Source: Cristatella mucedo (Eukaryota > Bryozoa > Phylactolaemata > Cristatellidae). Taken from it: a DNA stretch of 62,000 nucleotides. Made by a program: the position numbers and the translations under genes. The stretch lies in the NCBI GenBank assembly GCA_009760855.2, contig WPIO01000040.1, positions 2,262,501-2,324,500 on the forward strand. The letters run 5' to 3'. Numbering within the stretch: position 1 is the stretch's first letter; each line of letters opens with the position of its first letter. Positions 58,201 to 62,000 of this stretch are shown in pieces. The notes under the pieces were generated by a model. That model was not told the origin of the DNA and did no database searches. It saw only the letters and a program-made list of their open reading frames with translations.

Positions 58201-60868
58201 TCCACCGTGGCATCCTGCCGGGGCTATCGAATCCGTGCGCACCTAATTAATGCATTTCGTATACTCTTTTTGCCACGCTTCAGAACTGGCTCGTCGAGTT
58301 GATCAATCGATTCGGCCAGCAAGGAGGCTTCGAAGCCCTCAGGGAACGGTTCGAGCTAGCCAAGAGAGCCGCTGCGGGCGACACAAGCGGTGGCTGCGGG
58401 CCTCTGAACTTGCCACTGGCTTGTGCCCTAATCAAGCCATTCGGACTGTGTTATGAGTACCTTTCGGAGGCTACCATGAACAAATATTTATTACCCGTCT
58501 TGACTATTCTTCGCCAATTCTTAGAAGGGCTGACAGACGAGGAGCTTAAGAAGGAGTCCACTCGAGCTACGTCGGAAGCGAAAAATGATCTGCTTGCTGC
58601 GATTCTCAAGTCTGTCGTGTGCTTGATTTCACGATTGCCTCACCACGAAGATAAGTTGAGGGAGGTGGAGATGTTTAGGCTAAAGATGATTCTTAGGTAA
58701 GGACCCCGAGGCTTTGACCTGCTTGCATGTTTTTTCCTCAGATGAGCGACCGACGAGCCCTTTTAAATTGCTTTCTACTGCTGCCCTCCCTACAGGCCTG
58801 TTAAAGTAGGTCGACCAGCCACGTGTCGTCGTCGGCTGCATCTTTCTTTCTCGGCTCCCTGTACCGTGCTCAATGTCATCTGCAGTTGTAGCTCCCACCG
58901 TAGGCGTTGCTACTGCTTGAGTAGCAGCAGCATCATGTTGGTTTTAGGCAGTCAGAAAGTTTGTGTCGTTTTAGCTCCTTGGTGCTCATTTTCATTTTAG
59001 CTTCATTTTCATTTAATCGAAGTTGCAGCTTGGTGTGAATATCTTCATCTTGTAGTCGTTCATGGGCCACTGAGAAATTATAGTGTTTGTTAGTGAGTCC
59101 TCACACAATGACTTGCGCGCGCACGTGCATGCCAACACAGTGATTTGCGTGCGTGTGCGGGCGCACACAGACAATCTACCCGGGTTTGTATTCTTTCAGG
59201 CACATGGAAAACTGACCTTTTTGTTAAAGGGGGCGGCAGGTGGTTATTTGCAGAAGGGATGTAATATTTTTTCAACTATATTTGCAATTGAATTGCTGGT
59301 GTGTGGGAGGGCAGTCGAAAAGTGCAAGGTACATTTAAAATGAGGTGGCCAACGTTTTCAGATGTAAAACTAGCCGTGGACCAAGGAACTTGGTGTGAAA
59401 TTGTTATCCAATGGGTCAGGGTCAGCAGGGGCTAGATTAGGCAAGGTCGGATAAAGGTAGGTGTGTGTGCGCGCACACACGAGCGCAGGCGGCCAGAGGG
59501 AGAGAGAGCTCAGGTTGCATTGGTTTTCGTGTGTGCTTGTTCGCATCGGGAGTGAACAGAAACAGACTTTCAGCCCGTAGGTTTTAAATCTCGGGAAATA
59601 TGCTCGCACTTCTCAAATCCGGTTCATGGGTTCGAGTGCTGTGGTATTCGATACTTTATTGCCAGCTGAAACCGGCGGCGATAGCCGCAAAGGCTCGTCT
59701 GCTGCTGTATACTGTAAATGAGGCTGTTGAATTGGCCGGCCTTTGGATCACTTTTACTCTGATAGCTATGTGCCTCGTAATCGGTGCTACCAGCAGATAG
59801 GCGTCGGGATATTGAGCCATGCAAGTTGCGAGTCTGACCAAAACCAAGCGAGCACGTTTCAAATGGGTTTCAACTTGCACGGCACACAGAAGCCGGCATT
59901 GCCGACGGACGACGTTGCAAAGCCCATGCTGATCTGTGTGTATGAGCTTGTGCAGAAATGGCATTTGATCCATCCAGCCTTTGCTCACAAACTAGAGTTT
60001 TGGCAGATGAGCCACGAGCTGCTTTACGTTTCCCTGCTTAGGTTGCTAAAGATTTCTTCTTTTAACGGCAAAATGAATGCATTGAACGAGGTGAACAAGG
60101 TCATCACCAATGCCACCTACTCCTATCAGCGTCACAATGCTGGAATGGGAGGGTCGCTGGCCGACGACGAGACTTGGCTGACCGCCGAGAACGTGGCCGT
60201 GAGTGTGTCGTGTGCCACCTCTGTGGCTCTGCCGCCACTGTTCTGGCTATCAGAGCTTCCTTGCTGCTCTGCAACCACGCCGCTGCCGTTGGGTGCATTC
60301 TTGCGACGGAAACCTTTTCCAAACTCAGGCGTGGATCAAGGAGAACGACGTCCTCGATGTCGTGCTTCGCGACAATCTGCACCAGCCGCAGTACGTCGAG
60401 AAGCTGGAGAAGATCGTGCGCTTCATGCTGAAAGAGCGAGCGCTCGAGGACCGCGACCTGCTGCGCATCTGGGAGGCACAGCAGGGCAAGCACGAAGCCA
60501 TCGTCAAGAACGTGCACGAGCTGCTGGCCAAGCTCGCGTGGGACTTCACTGCCGACCAGCTCGAATACCTCTTCAAATGCGTCCAGGTACATGCTCTGCT
60601 CTGCAATGGGGTGCCGTCGGTGGATGGCAATGCCGAAGTGTCCTCTGGTTGTTTGCCGAAAGCAGTAGGCGCACGCGATCGATTGAGCTAGCAGGCACGT
60701 GATAGATCGGGTCATACATGGGCTGGCTGGCACGCGTCTGAGGCAGCTGTGCCGTGCGCTCACGTGCAGGACAGCTGGCACCAGGCGAATAAGAAGCAAC
60801 GAGAGCGACTGCTCGAGCTGATACGCCGACTTGCCGAGGACGACAAAGAGGGCATAATGGCACAGAAG
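52285..60868 (+). CDS. USP9X: USP9X/FAF deubiquitinase, 5' part, right-truncated
   Basis: Nine coding exons, 559 codons: 52285-52470, 55924-56164, 56256-56368, 57425-57537, 57680-57776, 58284-58696, 60042-60198, 60329-60586, 60770-60868. Phases match throughout. USP9X is a ~2,500-aa cysteine protease removing ubiquitin from many substrates. Only its N-terminal alpha-helical region is here; the catalytic domain lies beyond the window. Family matches: [94 protein letters not shown] and [20 protein letters not shown]. Exon 1 has a Q7 run and Pro-rich sequence; it is assigned because it joins in frame, but homology is weak there, so the start (52285 or 52297) is uncertain. The intron after exon 5 begins GC (AG|GCAAGT). 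The final intron continues to the window end. Confidence 0.92.
52489..52660. repeat. (TCTG)n degenerate tetranucleotide array
   Basis: About 170 bp of tctg/tgtc words starting about 20 bp after the USP9X exon 1 donor. Confidence 0.92.
52810..52950 (+). mobile_element. Second tRNA-derived SINE type
   Basis: A-box-like tggcccagtgg and B-box-like gggcttgagcccc spaced as in a tRNA, followed by a body unlike the main SINE family. USP9X intron 1. Confidence 0.5.
53045..53848 (+). mobile_element. LINE family A, most complete copy
   Basis: Plus-strand RT C-terminus (pieces [59 protein letters not shown]), followed by the 3' UTR and (ATT)n tail at 53,828-53,847. Broken by a few indels; sense in USP9X intron 1. 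Confidence 0.9.
53855..54265 (-). mobile_element. LINE family A RT fragment, inverted partner
   Basis: Minus-strand RT C-terminus ([40 protein letters not shown]) meeting the plus-strand copy tail to tail. It lacks a 3' UTR. Confidence 0.88.
54815..54898 (-). mobile_element. LINE family A tail, reversed
   Basis: AAT-type tail, 'gcacttgataaagcgccatc' and 'ctaggtgctttacctttgct'. Confidence 0.75.
55505..55648 (+). mobile_element. LINE family A 3' UTR fragment
   Basis: 'tgctaccactaaccattcga', 'aagtgcctgggaagagatta' and ATT tail. It ends about 275 bp before USP9X exon 2. Confidence 0.75.
59610..59742 (+). mobile_element. tRNA-derived SINE, 5' eroded
   Basis: B-box-like gggttcgagtgct, body 'gcgatagccgcaaaggctcg' and tail 'aatgaggctgttgaattggc'. 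USP9X intron 6. Confidence 0.7.
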
Positions 60869-61149
60869 GTATGCAATCGTAGCCGTCAACGTGTCCTGCC
60901 ATCGTCTGCTCAGCTATTTTGACTTTTTATTTTGACCTTGACCTTTTGACCCAGGTTGGATGCTACATATGGTGTAGAGACAAGCTAGGTGCTTTGCGGG
61001 TGCACCCCTGTATGGGCAGAAGCAGGAGTTAATTTCTTGCTTGCAATATACTTATAATAAATAATAGATCGCTTGTGTAGCCCCCTAATGGATAGTTTTC
61101 CCAAACAGTGCATCAGAAATAGGCTTTACAATAGTGGTCTGTAGGTGGT

Positions 61150-61960
61150 CAATGTATCACCATTATTAAAGTACCCAGGAAGAAATTTAGTTGACAAATT
61201 ATAAAATACTTTCATGGCACCATAAGAAAACAAAATTCTTTCAATGCACTTTGCATCGGCTGAAATGGAAGCATGTCAATTGGTTAATGACAACCTGCAC
61301 GGTGTCAGCACGTGTAAGCACACAAATGGCATTTCACACTGACCCAGCAAATGCTGTGAGGAACTGGTGTATTTCTAGCTTCTTCTTAAATGTTGTCAGT
61401 TCTGACGATGTCGTAACGTCAGTCAGGAATGAGTTCTAGGCTTTAGAAGTATACGAACTACTGGCTCGGTTTTTTCAGGATGTGAGATCTGTTGGGGCAC
61501 AATTATACGGCATTATTAAGAAGAGCGGTTGGTAGCCTGATAGGGAAGTTGCGCATATTTTGGCTGGAGCTAGAAAATGAGTGGACCTACAAGTGGCAAA
61601 ACCTTGAAATTGTGCTGTTTGATTAGGATTCAGTTCAGGTCTGTTGTTTGATCTGGATTCCGTAGTGGTCGGCGAGAAGTGGTTTATTGTGGCAATTGTG
61701 ATATTGCCAACAGACAGTCCTGGCTGTAGAATTTTGAACCAACTGCAAGTGCCTTATTGCACCGGCCTGATTAACTGTTGAGTAGTGAGTTGCAGGTCTG
61801 TAGGTGGGATGTCACAAATGCAAGTATCAACTTGGCTGGGGTATCCTTTTCTACGAAGGCCCAAATTTTTCTGTTGTTGAGTGTAGGCAGACTCGACTGT
61901 GAAACTGATTTGATGAAACAGGGCACCAACGTTTCCTGCTGATGTCACGGGAGAAGAGCT
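61150..61960 (-). mobile_element. LINE family A, old diverged copy, reversed
   Basis: Minus-strand copy running from the 3' UTR ('gtgtcagcacgtgtaagcac') into RT C-terminal coding ('tcggcgagaagtggttt', 'gatgtcacaaatgcaag'). More diverged than the 53 kb copies. It fills the USP9X intron at the window end. Confidence 0.75.
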
Positions 61961-62000
61961 GGCGACACCAATTGTGATGGATCTTTTTTTTGGATTTCTG

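Overview
The window is nuclear DNA from a metazoan. Evidence: multi-exon genes with GT-AG introns and animal-type proteins (a THNSL2-like enzyme, mitochondrial PCCA, a RING/B-box TRIM protein, USP9X), a Pol III tRNA gene, L2/CR1-like LINE remnants, tRNA-derived SINEs and very long (CT)n/(AG)n arrays. I cannot fix the phylum; an invertebrate is likely from the LINE/SINE content, but that is inference. All gene models were joined by hand from frame, splice-site and phase agreement.

Layout: 1-1.1 kb holds LINE/SINE debris and a minus-strand tRNA-Arg(TCG). 1.7-12.2 kb (+) is a complete nine-exon THNSL2-like gene (477 aa). It converges on 13.2-13.9 kb (-), three intact 3' exons of a PCCA-like biotinyl-domain paralogue; a perfect palindrome between them gives AATAAA on both strands. 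14-22 kb is mostly repeats, with a decayed CUB-domain sequence near 17.5-18.4 kb and an orphan terminal-exon candidate at 20.9 kb. 22.6-28.6 kb (+) is a TRIM-type RING E3 ligase gene of two large coding exons, with one in-frame TGA. 28.8-37.8 kb has no recognisable gene: it is a mosaic of duplicated segments around an AT-rich foreign-looking island and a 560-bp (CT)n array.

38.6-51.3 kb (-) is complete PCCA (18 exons, 730 aa in my model). It is head to head with USP9X (+, 52.3 kb to beyond the right edge; first nine coding exons). About 1 kb of CpG-rich DNA between their start codons is the probable shared promoter.

Functionally the genes are mostly housekeeping. PCCA is the biotin-carrying subunit of mitochondrial propionyl-CoA carboxylase, USP9X is a large deubiquitinase, the TRIM protein is a probable E3 ligase, and THNSL2 is a PLP-dependent phospholyase. 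No prokaryote-style operon, CRISPR array or defence system is present. The most unusual items are the orphan biotinyl paralogue with an altered biotin motif, the TGA-interrupted TRIM frame, the palindromic dual poly(A) signal, microsatellites fused to splice sites, and the AT-rich island with TGA-interrupted frames.
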